Assembly (NCBI GenBank): GCA_964017125.1
Contig: OZ024902.1
Span: 56,034,791 to 56,098,790, forward strand
Direction of reading: 5' to 3'
DNA from: Flabesymbios commensalis
Taxonomy: Eukaryota > Annelida > Polychaeta > Terebellida > Flabelligeridae
Length of the DNA: 64,000 nucleotides
Shown here: one piece after another, positions 43,437 through 56,879 of the stretch
Numbering within the stretch: the stretch's first letter is position 1
Layout of the letters: every line of letters begins with the position of its first letter
Translations under genes and position numbers: made by a program
Notes under the pieces: model-generated
What the model was told of the DNA's origin: nothing
The model's input: only the letters and a program-made list of their open reading frames with translations
Databases searched by the model: none

Positions 43437-44300
43437 GCGGCCGTGGGAGTAAAGTGTCACACCTTCATTGATGCAATGCTCTGATTACCCAGTGGCGGCT
43501 AACTGAGAGTTGGGTGGACTGTGTGTAGTGGCCTGCTAGCTGCGGCCCGTGGGAGTAAAATGTCAGACCTTCATTAATGCAATGCTCTGATTACCGAGTG
43601 GCGGCTAACTGAGAGTTGGGTGGACTGTGTGTAGTGGCCTGTTGACCGCGGCCCGTGGGAGTAAAATGTCAGACCTTCATTAATGCAATGCTCTGATTAC
43701 CGAGTGGCGGCTAACTGAGAGTTGGGTGGCCTGTGTGTAGTGGCCTGTTAGCTGCGGCCCGTGGGAGTAAAATGTCAGACCTTCATTAATGCAATGCTCT
43801 GATTACCGAGTGGCGGCTAACTGAGAGTTGGGTGGACTGTGTGTAGTGGCCTGTTATCGCGGCCCGTGGGAGTAAAATGTCAGACCTTCATTAATGCAAT
43901 GCTCTGATTACCGAGTGGTGGCTAACTGAGAGTGGGGTGGCCTGGGTGTAGTGGCTTGTTAGCCGCGGCCCGTTGGAGTAAAATGTCAGACCTTCATTAA
44001 TGCAATGCTCGGATTACCACTGGCGGCTAACTGAGAGTGGGGTGGCCTGTGTGTAGTGGCCTGTAGCTGCGGCCGTGGGAGTAAAATGTCAGACCTTCAT
44101 TATTGCAATGCTCTGATTACCGAGTGGCGGCTATAACTGTGAGAGTGCAGGGGTAGGACTGTGTGTAGTGGCCTATTTATTTTATTTGCAGGTTAACTGC
44201 GGCCGTTAGCAGTAAAATGTCACACCTTCATTGATGCAATGCTCTGATTACCGAGTGGCGGCTAACTGTGAGAGGGGGGGTATGTGTGTTGTGGCCATGC
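43437..44300 (+). repeat. Satellite, eight monomers of about 105 bp
   Basis: The anchor GTGGGAGTAAA recurs at 43443, 43549, 43655, 43761, 43866, 43972 and 44075, with a diverged copy at 44205. Spacing is 103-106 bp apart from the last, 130. Each monomer has CTTCATTAATGCAATGCTCT and GAGTGGCGGCTAACTGAGAG. Confidence 0.92.
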
Positions 44301-44549
44301 ACCCCTAGTACTAGCTGATTATGATTTAGATGTGGTTAAAACGTTTTTTTCTATTGTCATCAATAAGTGGTATGCCGGGACGGGGCTTGCACGCCCAGCA
44401 AATGCAGACTGATGATGTTTAAATGTTGGGCCATCGTCGTTAGCAGTGATTCAACGTTGAACCAGCAATGGCTCAGTGAATCGTCACTGCTTGCTCACTG
44501 CATGGCTACTGGACCTCCTCAGAAAACAGTCCCAGCAGTTCTGTTAATG

Positions 44550-46640
44550 TAAATTGGTTGAAACTTACCATGCTTACATCCAGCCTAAATCAATGCCTGG
44601 ACAAATTTATACCAACTAAAATGACTTCCCCTCGGGAAAATCTACCTTGGCTATCCAAATCACTCCTTGGATGTATTCGGAAAAAAACATCTTTATATAG
44701 CAAAGCCAAGCGTACGAATAAAGCTGACCTTTGGGCAAAATATAAATTATGTAAACGGCAGACCCAGCGTGCTATCAGGTCTGCCAGGTGGTCTTTTTTG
44801 AAAAACAAACTTTCTAAATCTTTAGAACAAAAAAATTCAAAACCACTCTGGCGTTATAATAAATCTAAACGTCAGGATGGAAATAGTGTCTCTCCCTTGA
44901 AGGAAAACGGCCAGCTGCATTCAGATAGCAGACGTAAGGCTGAAATACTAAACAACCAATTTTGCTCAGTTTTTACCTCGGAAGACACCACGAATATACC
45001 GAAATTACCAGGACCACCGAATACTGAAATGCCTAAATTCGAAATTACCGTTCAAGGTGTAGCTAAATTACTTGAGGGTTTAAGCGGCGAAAAGGCATCC
45101 GGACAGGACGAGCTCACAAACTTGATTCTGAAGAATGCTGCAAACGAAATATCTCCCTTTCTTAAAATTATTTTCGACCAATCTCTACAGACGGGCAAAT
45201 TACCAGATAACTGGGTAGAAGCTAATGTTGCCCCAGTCTTCAAAAAAGGGGATCGGCACTCTCCGGCAAACTACAGACCGATATCCCTCACATGTGTTTG
45301 TGCCGAATTACTCAAACACATCATTTGTAAACAAATTATGTCCCATTTTTCGGAAAACAAAATTTTACCACCTGTACAACATCGCTTTCGATCAAAACAA
45401 TCATGTGAAAGCCAGCTTTTGATTACAACTGATGAATTCATTCAACATTTTGAAAGTAAGACACAAACAGATGTTGTTGTCTTGGATTTTAGTAAGGCCT
45501 TAGACGTTGTCCCCCACCAACGCTTCTTGCACAAACTTGACCACTTTCGAATTCGGGGAACAAATCCTAATTGGATTAAAAAAATTCTGACCAATAGAAC
45601 CTAAAAAGTAGTAGTTGATGGCAGCTCTTCAGAATCAGCTCGTGTGAGGTCTGGTGTGCCCCAGGGTACTGTTCTCGGACCCCTACTCTTTTTGACCTAT
45701 ATTAATGACCTCCCTTCCACGGTCTCCTCGCAGGTTCGTCTCTTTGCAGATGACTGCCTCCTGTATCGCCCAATAAAATGTCGAGCAGATCAGGAGCAGC
45801 TGCAGAGAGACCTATCTGCGTTACAGGACTAGGCAGATCGATGGGGGATGTGTTTCAACCCCTCAAAATGCTCGGTCCTGAGGGTGTCCAGGCAGAAATA
45901 AAAAAACCTGGAAATTGAGTACACCCTTAAAGGCGAAACACTAGCGAACGTCTCATCAACACCATATCTTGGTGTTTGTCTTAGCGAGACCCTGGAATGG
46001 GAGGCCCACATTAACAAAATTACAAGTAGAGCAAATTCCACTCTGGGCTTCCTTCGGAGGAACCTGAAGGCATGTCCCCCTAAACTAAGGGAGACTGCCT
46101 ATTTCTCCTTGGTCAGATCATCCTTAGAATACTCTTCAGCAGTTTGGGACCCCTTTAGGCAAAAAAATATTAATAAATTAGAAAAAATCAAAGATCAGCA
46201 GCAAGATATGTCACCCAAAATTATAGACAAACAGCCAGTGTGACATCTCTCATTCAGAACCTGGGCTGGACTGACTTGAAAACAAGACGTAAAAATTCTA
46301 GACTTGTAAGCATGTTCAAAATTTTAAATGAGCTAGTAGAAATTCCTATCAATGACCGTTTAATCCCAGCAGACAGAAGAACACGTGGTGGGCACAATCA
46401 GGCCTATAGTATAAAGATCACACCGGGATAAAATTCTTTTTGGCATTGAACTATCCCTGATTGGAATTCTCTTCCGGCAGCTGCCATAGAATCAAAAACT
46501 GTGGCAGCGTTCAAGAGTCAGCTGGTTGACTAAGTCCACCAGCCCTTTCCCCTTTGCAGCCTGATACTCCAAAAAGGAGGTGCTGCTGGAGTACCAATTT
46601 AAAGTTCAAAGATCAAAGTTGTAGTCAAGCAAAATATCTG
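44550..46640 (+). mobile_element. 5'-truncated jockey/CR1-group LINE (reverse transcriptase)
   Basis: From 44558 an open frame of 348 codons covers the linker and the N-terminal half of a reverse transcriptase: PVFKKGDRHSPANYRPISLT, VVLDFSKALDVVPH. A TAA ends it at 45602-45604. The same frame continues with RSGVPQGTVLGPLLF, LFADDCLLY (catalytic FADD) and YLGVCLSETLEW. Further stops occur near 45830 and 45899, with frame changes after about 46200. The endonuclease half is absent. The 3' end lies near 46640. An inactive copy. Confidence 0.88.
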
Positions 46641-48414
46641 TAATGTAAATATTAAAAAATGACCATTCAGAGCACTTAAAAGTAGCCATTTGTGGCGCCC
46701 ACCCCTGGTACTTAGCGGAAACAACAAATAGAAGTATTTTATAAATACTTTAAACAGGAATTATGCAATGATGTCCGACTTTGATTTCATCAAAAAATGT
46801 TCATAGACACGCATTTCACATTATTCTGGTGACGGCCGAAAACTGGGTCAAATACAGTATCAGTATCTAAGCATGATTTATTAAAGCTTAAGTAATCTTA
46901 ATTTGGATGGCTTCAGGCCACACACTTTGGCATTGATGGCGTAGTAAAATATCGATTCGAAAGTAGTTCTCAGTTTATAAGATGGCCATGGGTCCTAGTT
47001 GAGAGTAGACTAGATTAACAACGACTGCTTTTTTTTGTAGGCCTAGTTTTAACCCTTAGAGTGGTCAAACCCGATATATCGGTGTGAACGTATTTGGGCT
47101 GAAACCGATATTTCGGGTCTGAACCGTTTCACAAATACCGATTTGCTTTTTATATGCAGGACATTGAAATTCTTTCAAAAATCAATATTTTTCGACTAAT
47201 AACCCATATGACGTGTCCAATATGTTGCTAAAATGATAATAAAAGTATATAATATTATAAGCAATTTGTTGAGATAATAAACAAGAATTTGGAATAGGAT
47301 AAGTAATAATGTTGCCTCGCTGCAAGGTAAAATGTTGCCGTCTGTGGGGTCGGACTTGCAGCTCTACAGCCCATCCATGCCTACCATATCTTCTTAGCGC
47401 CTTTGGTCAAATTTAAACTCTAAATGGAACAAAATGGCAACGGCCAGGCCGAAACACAACATACAAACGCCCTGGTTGGGAAGGTCCCTAAAGGAATAAC
47501 GATATAATGGACAGTATGACTAGAATTTTAAGTTACTTTGGGTCAAAAAGTGGCTATATTCATGATTGCAGCATGTCAAATACTGTAATCAGTTACCGGT
47601 ACTCGTGTTTTATACAACAGTCACCACGTGATGCCTGGTAACTAATTTAGCTTTAACTGCAATATATGTCTAGATACAGTATACAGGGCCCGCCCTACCG
47701 TTTGCCATTTCGCCATTGAATATAAAAGCATAGATTTCGTGATAAGATATTACTACTGGCGAAAATTATGGCAACAATGTTTTGCTGCTGCCGCTATGAC
47801 ACAGAAAGTCGAAAAATGACTGTGTCTACGTAACGGGTGGTCGCGATATCTCGATCGTTTATTTATTAATTTCACTGACAATTTGAAGAATCTTTTGACC
47901 AATATAGATTGCCCACTGCCTAAGTTTTTAGAAACATAGAAAGAGAAATAAGCCAACCACGACCAGATTAAAATGGCCAATTAAATGCCAATTTTTCAAT
48001 CGAAAATTACGATGTCGGCTCAACGGACGTCGCTTTGTCGATTGCGATATCTCGGCCGTTTGCATTGTCCGGGGGGGGGGGGCTATCACCGGATGCCCTG
48101 GCTGGTCGTCTTTTTTTACAAATAATTACCAAAACATTTTTTTCAACGCATACAGCCTCGGTCAACTAGTTATAGATTTGGCTGAAGGATTTCTGATTTG
48201 GCTAATTACTTGGCTAATAATTCCTATGAGCTTCATTATATATGTCGTAGGCCTACACAGGCATACTCCTGTGCAAAACCAAAGGCAGTATCTGCTTACA
48301 TGTAAAGTAAGCATATACTGTTTTTTGGTTTTGCAGATTAACATATGTAGGCCTAAACAATATAATTGTTATTTTGTAACAATAAAATAAACTAGTAGTC
48401 TCTACGTTAACAAG
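46641..48414. other. No feature recognised
   Basis: Between the LINE and the 4.85-kb element. TTAACCCTTAGAGTGG at 47050 resembles one end of a TTAA MITE, but no partner end was found. A run of G at about 48070. Confidence 0.45.
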
Positions 48415-48416
48415 TA

Positions 48417-51400
48417 CATATCGTCACCCTGATATTATACTGTCGTATCTAACATTTTTTTCAAAAGTGCTTTTATTTTTGATTTGAAGCTATCAGGGGC
48501 ATACGCATCTTGTATTAAATTTTTGAATTTCACTTTCGGATATAAGTAGGTCAAATCACACTAATACATAGTCGTATCTGCAAGTGATTTGCTAATCTTT
48601 AAAAAAGTAAAATATTATAGAGTCGTATGTGCACATACAACAAAATTGGAAAAAATATAAATCTTATAGTGTTGTATCTGGTAGATACGTCAGTATAGAG
48701 AAATTTTACACGGACACTGTTTAAAATCAGCTGTGGTAATATTACTATATACAAACTTCAATAAAATGAATCAGCAGCTCTGTTAACATTCTTATGTTGT
48801 TGTTTAATGAAGTTGATGTATGTGGTAGATACGACTCTATAATTGCAATGTTTTGTTTATAATTTGTTGTATCTACATATACCAACCGTCTGTGCCTACA
48901 ATAATCATGGCAAACTAAACTAGGCAAGTGTTCACAGGACATATTAATTTGACATCAGTTTCAAAATAACCAGAAAACATGAATATATAGATTCTTACTA
49001 TGTCACACTCTTTAAATCTCAGACGATCGAAGGCCGTTTTGAATAGTCAGCTATTATTTTGCTTAAAAATTGATGCTGTTATTAAATGAGACAAAACAAA
49101 TCTGTTTCTGTGATATATACTTAGCTAAATCATGAGGCACTGAACATGCGTGTGCACTGATTGTATTATGTGTTGTTGTATCTTATCGAATATAGTCACT
49201 CTCCCGACGATTCAAGGAAACCCCCCTCCACCAACATCCCACCCATTTACGGCTGGTGTCTGGCGCCATTAGACAGTAAACAATAAACAATTTTTTCACA
49301 CTATTTTAGAAAACAAGTTAAATAAATGATATCAACGCTGTTTTAAACTTGGCCAATAACATAGAAGTTGACCCATACTTGAAACAACATTGCTCCAAAA
49401 TAAAATTGATGTTTCATAATTATGATACACCACAATCAAAATCCGCAGTACGTGGGCATTTGCAATGGACAGCGTCTCAGAGCTGGACGTGTTGCTCTCC
49501 CAAGCACTTGTCGTTGCAGAAAATAAGAATGAAATGAAAAATATGTCTCAATTACCATTATTTATATACCCGGGTGGCAGCGAATTTATTTCTCAGGAGA
49601 TTCTCAGGTTTTGAAAAAAAAAAGATAAGAAATACAGGTTTTGTTTTTTTCCGTTTTAAGAGTTTAATTATTGTATAATGGATGAGCATAGGCTGTTATT
49701 TTAAATTGTTGTGTTTCTTCCAGTGCAACATTTCCACATGTAGACCCACAATAACAGCCACTGATACGAATAAATTAAATTACAGTTGGGTATCAGAAAA
49801 TGGGCAGTAAAATTGTTCCAGAAATGTCTACTGAAATAATTTTCAAATGCATTTAAAGGAAGGATAACACATATAAAAAGAACAACGATATCTGGTATAA
49901 GTGGGGCGGGGGCCCTAGGGTAGTGGTTAGCACCGCTGCCTTTCACGCCAGAGTTCGGGGTTCGGTTCCCGGTCTCACAGGTTTAAAAAAAACAAAAAAT
50001 GTGTCTTCCCCATCCACGTGTGAAAGTCAGTATTGTGGGGAGCCTCCGTGACTAAGAGGTAGCGTGCTCGGCCTCAGACCGCCAGGGCTCGAATTTCGAA
50101 TCCTGTGTCTGGATGACAGTGTCATCTCACCATCCTCAGGAGGTTCTCTTGGCCCAGTTTAGCACAAAGGTGGCCTAAAGCCCGATTCATTTCATTTTTG
50201 GTATAAGTGATTATGATCTGGAAGCAAATATTTGCATCCAAGAATACTGCGCTATAGGGTACCTAGGATACCGAAGAAATAGGCCTTCATGGTGAAAGCA
50301 GCACATCATTTGTAATTCTTCCTTCATAAATTATTGTCCTACTTTTAGAAAATATATATTTTTGCAATGCTTTTAATATGTGATTCGCAACAAACACGAT
50401 ATAATTTTTTTTAGCGGCAAATCCGTCATCATAAAATTAAGTTGCTGTGGCCCTAATAAAAATAATCACTGGTAGACGTTTAATAATGCAGGATGAAATC
50501 TAGTCCACTCGTTTTTCTTATAGGATAAAGCCCGAGAAACTTTACATTCTTAGCTGTGGAAAAGGCCTTGGCCAAGAGCTCCGAGGGTTTTAATTGACTT
50601 AAAACACATCCGACCATAATGAGGATCCCTCATTATCAACAGCTCGCTCACAACTGACTGATTATAGAACCATAGGCCTACCATGATAATTGGTCTGTAC
50701 TTGATCAACAATAACTCTCCATTCCCGGCTAAAAATGTAGTGGTCGGACAAAGAAAATAATGTAGTGGCGTGTTTTAAGGCTAGATAATCCCGACTGGAA
50801 ACAATAGAAAAAAGGAGGGGGCAGTGACTATTCATGGCTCTTTGTTATTTTTATGTAATGCAGTGCCCCTGTCCACAATCAGCAAAATACTAATTGCCCC
50901 GTTCGATTCGCACCAATCATAAAATAGTTCAGTGCTTCGGAACACCATGAATTGATAGCAGTAGAGTTGCTCCTAACGCCTAAACTCTATCAATCCATCA
51001 GTGTGCTTCCACATTATTTTACTCTTAGCTACGCCCCTGCTACTCACGCAATCGGCGACGTATTTATTTCTACCAAAAATATCTATATCGGATGGAACAC
51101 ATAATTCTTTACCTTAGATTCAGTCCCTTATACATTGTCAATATCTATATTTCTATTTCCCGTGGTCAAAAACCTGACTGCTTATAGTGAAATCAACATT
51201 GTCCAGCTAAGTTGTCTGGAGGTGTGGGGGCTCATGCAAAAACTTATTTTTCATCCAACATTAATTTTAAAATAAACAATGGTGATCTGATAAATAAAAT
51301 ACTTTCTCGGCAAAAAAACACATTGCGAAACTAAAAGCTAAGCAATAGGTTATTGTGGCTGCCGGGTGTTTTGGGCAACAACATGTCATAAACAGCCCTC

Positions 51401-53270
51401 ATTGACGACCATCATCTCTATCATAGAAGAAAGCTGGAAACTTACATTCTAAGAGTGTATCTTTTATCAGATAACTGCTGCAATGCACCGATTTAAAATG
51501 GATAAGATTGTACACTGCGTTCTCGAATATGTACACACAAACAAAATGAAAACCGATTTGTCCACAGTACCATTGGGAAGAGAGGCAGACACATGTATAT
51601 AATATTTGAGCAATGATATTAATGTGTATGAATTGCCCCAGACTACACAGTCATGTTTATTCGTAATGAGTCAAATACTTTAAGCTGCCTTCGAATGTGT
51701 CTTTGTAATAAATTACTCCAATAAGAAGTAATTTACAACTTCCAAGCTGACTTCAGTCATTTAATTACAGTATCATGATAATTGTTAGTTGATCTGTGAT
51801 GACTGAAGTAGGCTTCATCATAATGCTGACTATAGATTTAAACAGGGATGAATCGCTGCGCAAACTGACCTTCACCCTAAAGAGACTACAATATTCTGTA
51901 TTGTTATTTTTGAAAAATACGTTGTTCTTATTTTTTTTTAAAAACTATTGTCTTTTTACGCTTAGTTCAGGTAGTTAAAGTCATTTGATGTTCAATGACC
52001 CCTGTTAGGAAATGTTTGTTGTTACATTATGATTTAGATACTTATGTAAGAGCCTAAGTGTTAATTCCAGTTAATAATTTGTTTATTGTTTTGTAAAACC
52101 TGTAAAATGTCAAGCAGCTCTAGTAATTGTATCAAAAAAACATTATACTAATTGCGAAATGACAAATATTAACCGATACAAAATCAGAATAAATTGTATG
52201 TTAACCTAACAAGTGACTTTCATACCTAACATTTTTGACAATGGCACCTGCATAAGTATATTATTTTACTTACATTATTTCTCAAATAATGTAAATAAGA
52301 ACAATCACATACTCGAGCAGATTTTGCATATAGGTATCGAAAAACACATTAGATGGAAAACATTATTCATTATTGTATTTCTGTTGGGATACAACACAAA
52401 CTTAATGCAAGTTATATATTACAATGTCGTATGTGCTACTTACAACAGTGTAATTTTAACTACCAAAACATTTGTAATTTTCACCATGTTTTTCTTAAAT
52501 ATATTCTTATGGGATTGTCAGTTATTTGGAAAAAAATAATTTAAAAATCGGATGCTATACTTCCTATAGTTGTATCTGCACATACCACTATGTAATATTT
52601 TAATTTTCCAATTTTACCTCTAATTATTTATTTCTATAGCGTTGTATCTGACACATACAACTGTCTAATTTTATGATTTTTTCTATGACAAATTAAGGCG
52701 AAAAACAATGCAAACTTACTAATTGTTTATAATAATGTAATACGTGAAACATTTTGAGTCATTTAACAGTTTTGATTCTATTTGCAAATACAACTCTATA
52801 ATACTGACATTTTCACACATTTGACATTTTTGTCAACATTATATAGTCGTATGTGGTACATACATCGTTTAACCACTTTTTGTACAGTATACAATTTTAA
52901 TGTCTGTTTTGCAGTTAAACATTACTGGAAAGTTATTAAAACGTAAAATCAATTAATTCGGAAAAAAATCCTACTTATATATTACACTGTCGTATGTGCG
53001 CATACAACTATGTAATATTATTTATTATCATACACTGGCCATATTTTATAATATTATGAGGTCGTATCTGTTTTAAATGCTTGTTGCTATGCAACGCTAA
53101 GGTGTGGTGCATTTTCTTCACATTGAACAAACGTCTGTTTCTTATGTCTACAAAGGTTTTTTAAGACAATGCTGAAATATTACTCCTTTTTTTATTATTA
53201 AGTTTTTTTCGACTATCTCGGAATAATGAAAACTGTAGATACGACAGTATAATATCAGGGTGACGATATG
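48417..53270. mobile_element. 4.85-kb TA-flanked DNA element with clustered subterminal repeats
   Basis: 34-bp perfect terminal inverted repeats begin CATATCGTCACCCTGATATT and the element is flanked by TA. Inside each end, GT(C/T)GTAT(C/G)TG...CATACAAC motifs recur: five or six in 48565-48885 and about seven in 52420-53065. The roughly 3.3 kb middle has no recognisable transposase and carries a SINE. A short frame at 49465-49614 starts MDSVSELDVLLSQALVVAEN, with no known match. It looks non-autonomous. Confidence 0.8.
49904..50198 (+). mobile_element. Dimeric tRNA-like SINE, second copy
   Basis: The same element as at 5879-6152, with target duplication TGGTATAAGTG at 49893-49903 and 50199-50209. 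The 5' block has an A-box-like GGTAGTGGTTAGCACC and GGTTCGGTTCCCGG. The second block starts near GAGCCTCCGTGACTAAGAGG. It lies inside the large TA-flanked element at 48417-53270 and is therefore younger than it. Confidence 0.85.
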
Positions 53271-53273
53271 TAC

Positions 53274-54089
53274 TGTTATCCTATGTCTTTTTCTAGACGC
53301 TATAGTTCTCAGATGGTACAAACGGACTTATCGTGACATTAGACTTGAGCATGCCTACTGCCGGGGCCTACTGCCAGCATAGTACAGTAGGCCCTCTCCC
53401 CACAGTAGGCTTACTCTACGAAGTGGGAGGAATATCAGGGTGTTCTTGTGTTGTTATTTATTATTGACTGACATTAATCTTGACAATATCATTGATATTG
53501 TCACCAAGTAGCAATGTATAAGCCTCCTGAGGCAAGCGCTACAATAGGTTATTACAATTACATGATATCATTCCTATTATAAAGCCTCATATTTTATAAC
53601 TATATATAGTGTGGGGGGGGGGGGGGTGATAATTCAAATTGAAAGTCAAAGTAGAATTCCTGAAGATAGAGAAAAATACCCGCATTCTATAAATAGAACT
53701 ATGCCTACACATTGCCATGGATATATGAGCATGTATTATGAACACTTAGGCATATATATCAGTATATATAGTGACTTAAGCTTAGAGAACTAACATTTAT
53801 CAATATAGCGGACCTAAATTCGCAAAGGCGCTTATGTTCATGATGTAACTTACACAATGTCGAAGTAGGTCCTCATGGAATTATCGTTATTGTACCACAT
53901 ATTAAGATATATTATCTGTGCTCTGGGAACTAACACTATGGTAACACATACTACTGGTATGCCTACTTAGTGCCCTCACCGAACTCTCACTAACACATGT
54001 ATATTATTACATAAATACTCAGTGACCTGTCGGAATTATCACTACCATATTGTCACAACATAAATAGTCAGTGCCCTCAGCTGATATGC
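53274..54089. other. No feature recognised
   Basis: Between the 4.85-kb element and the 400-bp array; AT-rich with a poly-G run near 53613, no coding signal. Confidence 0.45.
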
Positions 54090-54574
54090 CCTTACTGTGA
54101 CCTTGATATGATCTAGCCATGACCCTAGAGTAGCATCCCTATGAAGTCCAGCCATAACCCGTCACATTGTTTACTTGGGTTGGGCTTCATCTACATGGTC
54201 ATTGGTTAAATCATAATGTATTCAATCAAATGGGTTTTTCGTCCATTTCTGACATAGGGGCCTATCAAACTTTTAAAGGGGTGACTTGATGTGGGTAAAA
54301 TCCCCCCAACCCTTTTATTACCCCATGTAACCTCTTGTGGCGTTTCGGTACAACTCCTTGCTGGGGTCTAGGCGGGTCTTAGCCATCATAAACATCTGAA
54401 GTGAACAGAATTGTAAAAAAAAACAGCTATTTTCACCCGTTTTGAGCTGATTTGACCTTGCTGTAACTTTCAAATTATGACCTTCAGATGACCTCGCTAT
54501 GACCTTAGGTGACACCCCTATAAAGCCCAACTTATGCCACCATGTTTACGTGGGCTGGGCGTCATCAGATGTAT

Positions 54575-54873
54575 TTAACCCATACACTGCTGCAAAAAAT
54601 TTGCAGCATCTGTGGTTTCCCACTAAGTAATATCTGGCACGTTTTTTCTTCAAAAAAACATCTGATGAACAGCAGCTGATATTAAAAAACAATATATTAC
54701 AAAATCAGTCAGTTAGCTATATTTAAAGCACAAATAGAAAGACACCACAAAACAAAAATAAAAAAAAAACATTTTTTTTTTTTTTTTTTTTTAAGAATTT
54801 ACTGGGCGACTATGTTGCCCACAGCAGGCTGCGCTTGGTTAATTTTGGGCGCCCATAGCAGTGTAAGGGTTAA
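54575..54873 (+). mobile_element. TTAA-flanked piggyBac-like MITE in the 400-bp array
   Basis: TTAA then CCCATACACTGCTGC, and GCAGTGTAAGGG then TTAA. CCC/GGG ends with a TTAA duplication are the piggyBac signature. It contains a run of A and a long run of T around 54762-54793. Confidence 0.78.
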
Positions 54874-54945
54874 AGTAGGGATGCTGACCATTGGTCAAAA
54901 TATAATAATCAGTGTGTTATTAGGTCCATTTCTGCCATGCCAGAC

Positions 54946-55281
54946 CAGGGTTCGAAATTAGTGGTGGTCCGGTGGCCCGAGGCCACCAATTATCCTGCAG
55001 GACCACTGGAACTCAGCAGTGGTCCGACAGGCCACTGAAATTTTACGGACCAAAATTGTTTAAAAGATCGTAATTAATTTATTTCTCTGTTGAGAATAGT
55101 GGGTAGCAGTGGTGTGGCAGGCCACTAAAATTTCACAGCCAAAAAATGTTTAAAAGTGTTCTGTACTCAAATACAATTTTTAAAAATTTGACAGGACCAA
55201 CAGATATAGAAGAGGACCACCAGATTTTGGGGGCTGGTGGTCCGCTGGGCCAGTGCTCCAGAAAGTTAATTTCTAACCCTG
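54946..55281 (+). mobile_element. MITE with CAGGGTT ends in the 400-bp array
   Basis: Ends are CAGGGTTCGAAATTAG and TTAATTTCTAACCCTG, flanked by CAGAC at 54941-54945 and 55282-55286. The interior repeats GGTGGTCC/CCACTG motifs. The ends look hAT-like, but I see only 5 bp of matching flank where hAT makes 8. Confidence 0.6.
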
Positions 55282-56879
55282 CAGACAGAGGTGACATAAT
55301 GGTGATATAATGGGGTATGACGCTTACAACTCATTTATTACCCCTGAATCCTTTTGGGGCATTTCTTGGTATAGGTTTGTGCTGTGGTCTAGGTGGCTTT
55401 AAATCCTAATTGACTTCTCAGGTGAACCTGTGAACAGCATCATAGATAAAGCAACAAAAACGAGCGATTTTCACTTGTTTTGAGCTGATTTGACCTTCCT
55501 GTGACCTTGGGATGACTTTGTCATGACCTCCGGGTAACACCCATGTGAAGGCTAACCTGAGGTTAACCCATGTCACCATGTGTACTTAGGTTGGACTTTA
55601 TCAGATGTAATCATTTTATACTGGCCATTGGTCAAAACATAGCAATCAGTGTCTTAAGCCGTTTTGGTCCAATTCCGCCATATCAGACAAGGGTGGCCAA
55701 AGAGTGATTTGATTGGGGTAAAAACCCTCCAACTCTTATATTACCCCTATATTAACCCTATATAGGTTGTTTTGGTATAGGTCGATGTTGGAGTCTGAGT
55801 AGGTTTCAAGCCACCACAGACATCTCAAGTGCACATAATTGTAGCAAAAATAACAAAAATAAGCTTTTTTCAACCATTTTGAGCTGATTTGACCTTGATG
55901 TGACCTTAAGATGACCCTACCATGACCTTGGAGTAACTCCCCTATGAAACATACAGCTATTTTTAAATATTTTTGGAACTGCCATATCAGACTGGGGGGA
56001 CACAAGGGTGATTTGAGGGGGGGGAGGGGTTAAAACCCTCCAGCCCTTATATTACCCCTATAACCTCTCAGGGTGTTTTGGTATAGGTCCGTGTTGGGGT
56101 CTGGGTCAGTTTCAAGCCATCATAGGCATCTTAAGTGAACATAATTGTAGGAAAAAACAACAAAATAAGCTATTTTCAACGATTTTGAGCTCATTTGACC
56201 TTGCTGTGACCTTGAGATGACCTTCCCATGCCATTGGGGTAACTCCACCATGAAGCCTGATCCCAACCCATGTCACCATGTGTACTTGGGTTGGTTTCCG
56301 GCCGATTTATTAGAAGTGCTGGCCATCGGTCCAAATATATATATTTTAAATATTTTTGGACCATTTTTGTCTGAACAGACAGGGGTGACACAAGGCTGAT
56401 TTGAAGGGGTTGAAACAACCCCTTCAACCCTTATATCACCCTTGTTACTTCTGGGGTGTTTTGGTATAGGTCCATGTTGAAGTCTAGGTTGGTTTCAAGC
56501 CATCATAGGCATCTCAAGTAAACATAATTGTAAGAGAAACAACAAAATTGAGCCATTTTTAACCGTTTTGAGCTGATTTGACCTTGTCCTGACCTTGAGC
56601 TGACATTGACATGACCTTGGGGTAACTCCACCATGAAGCCTGACCCCAACCCATGTCACCATGAGTATTTGGGTTGGGTTTCAGCCGATTTATTGTAAGT
56701 GCTGGCCATTGGCATTGCCATTGGTCCAAATATATATTTTTTAAATATTTTCGCACCATTATTGCTAGATCAGACAGGGGCGAGACAAGGGTGATTTGAT
56801 GGGGGTAAAAACCCTCCAACCCTTATATTATCCCTATAAACTCTCGGGGTGTTTTGGTAAAGGTCCGTGTTGAAGTCTA

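Noticed and set aside
43437-44300. CRISPR-like regular repeats
   Set aside because: The monomers are repeated throughout, with no unique spacers, in a eukaryotic genome.
48565-48885. CRISPR-like spaced short repeats
   Set aside because: Spacing is irregular, orientation is mixed, and the motifs lie inside the inverted ends of a transposon; they fit transposase-binding sites.
49904-50110. Possible tRNA genes
   Set aside because: The two tRNA-like blocks sit in one unit with target duplications, and the same unit recurs at 5879-6152. It is a SINE.
52213-52539. 108-codon frame rich in Phe, Ile and Asn
   Set aside because: AT-rich composition alone explains it; no family features, and it lies next to subterminal repeats of a transposon.
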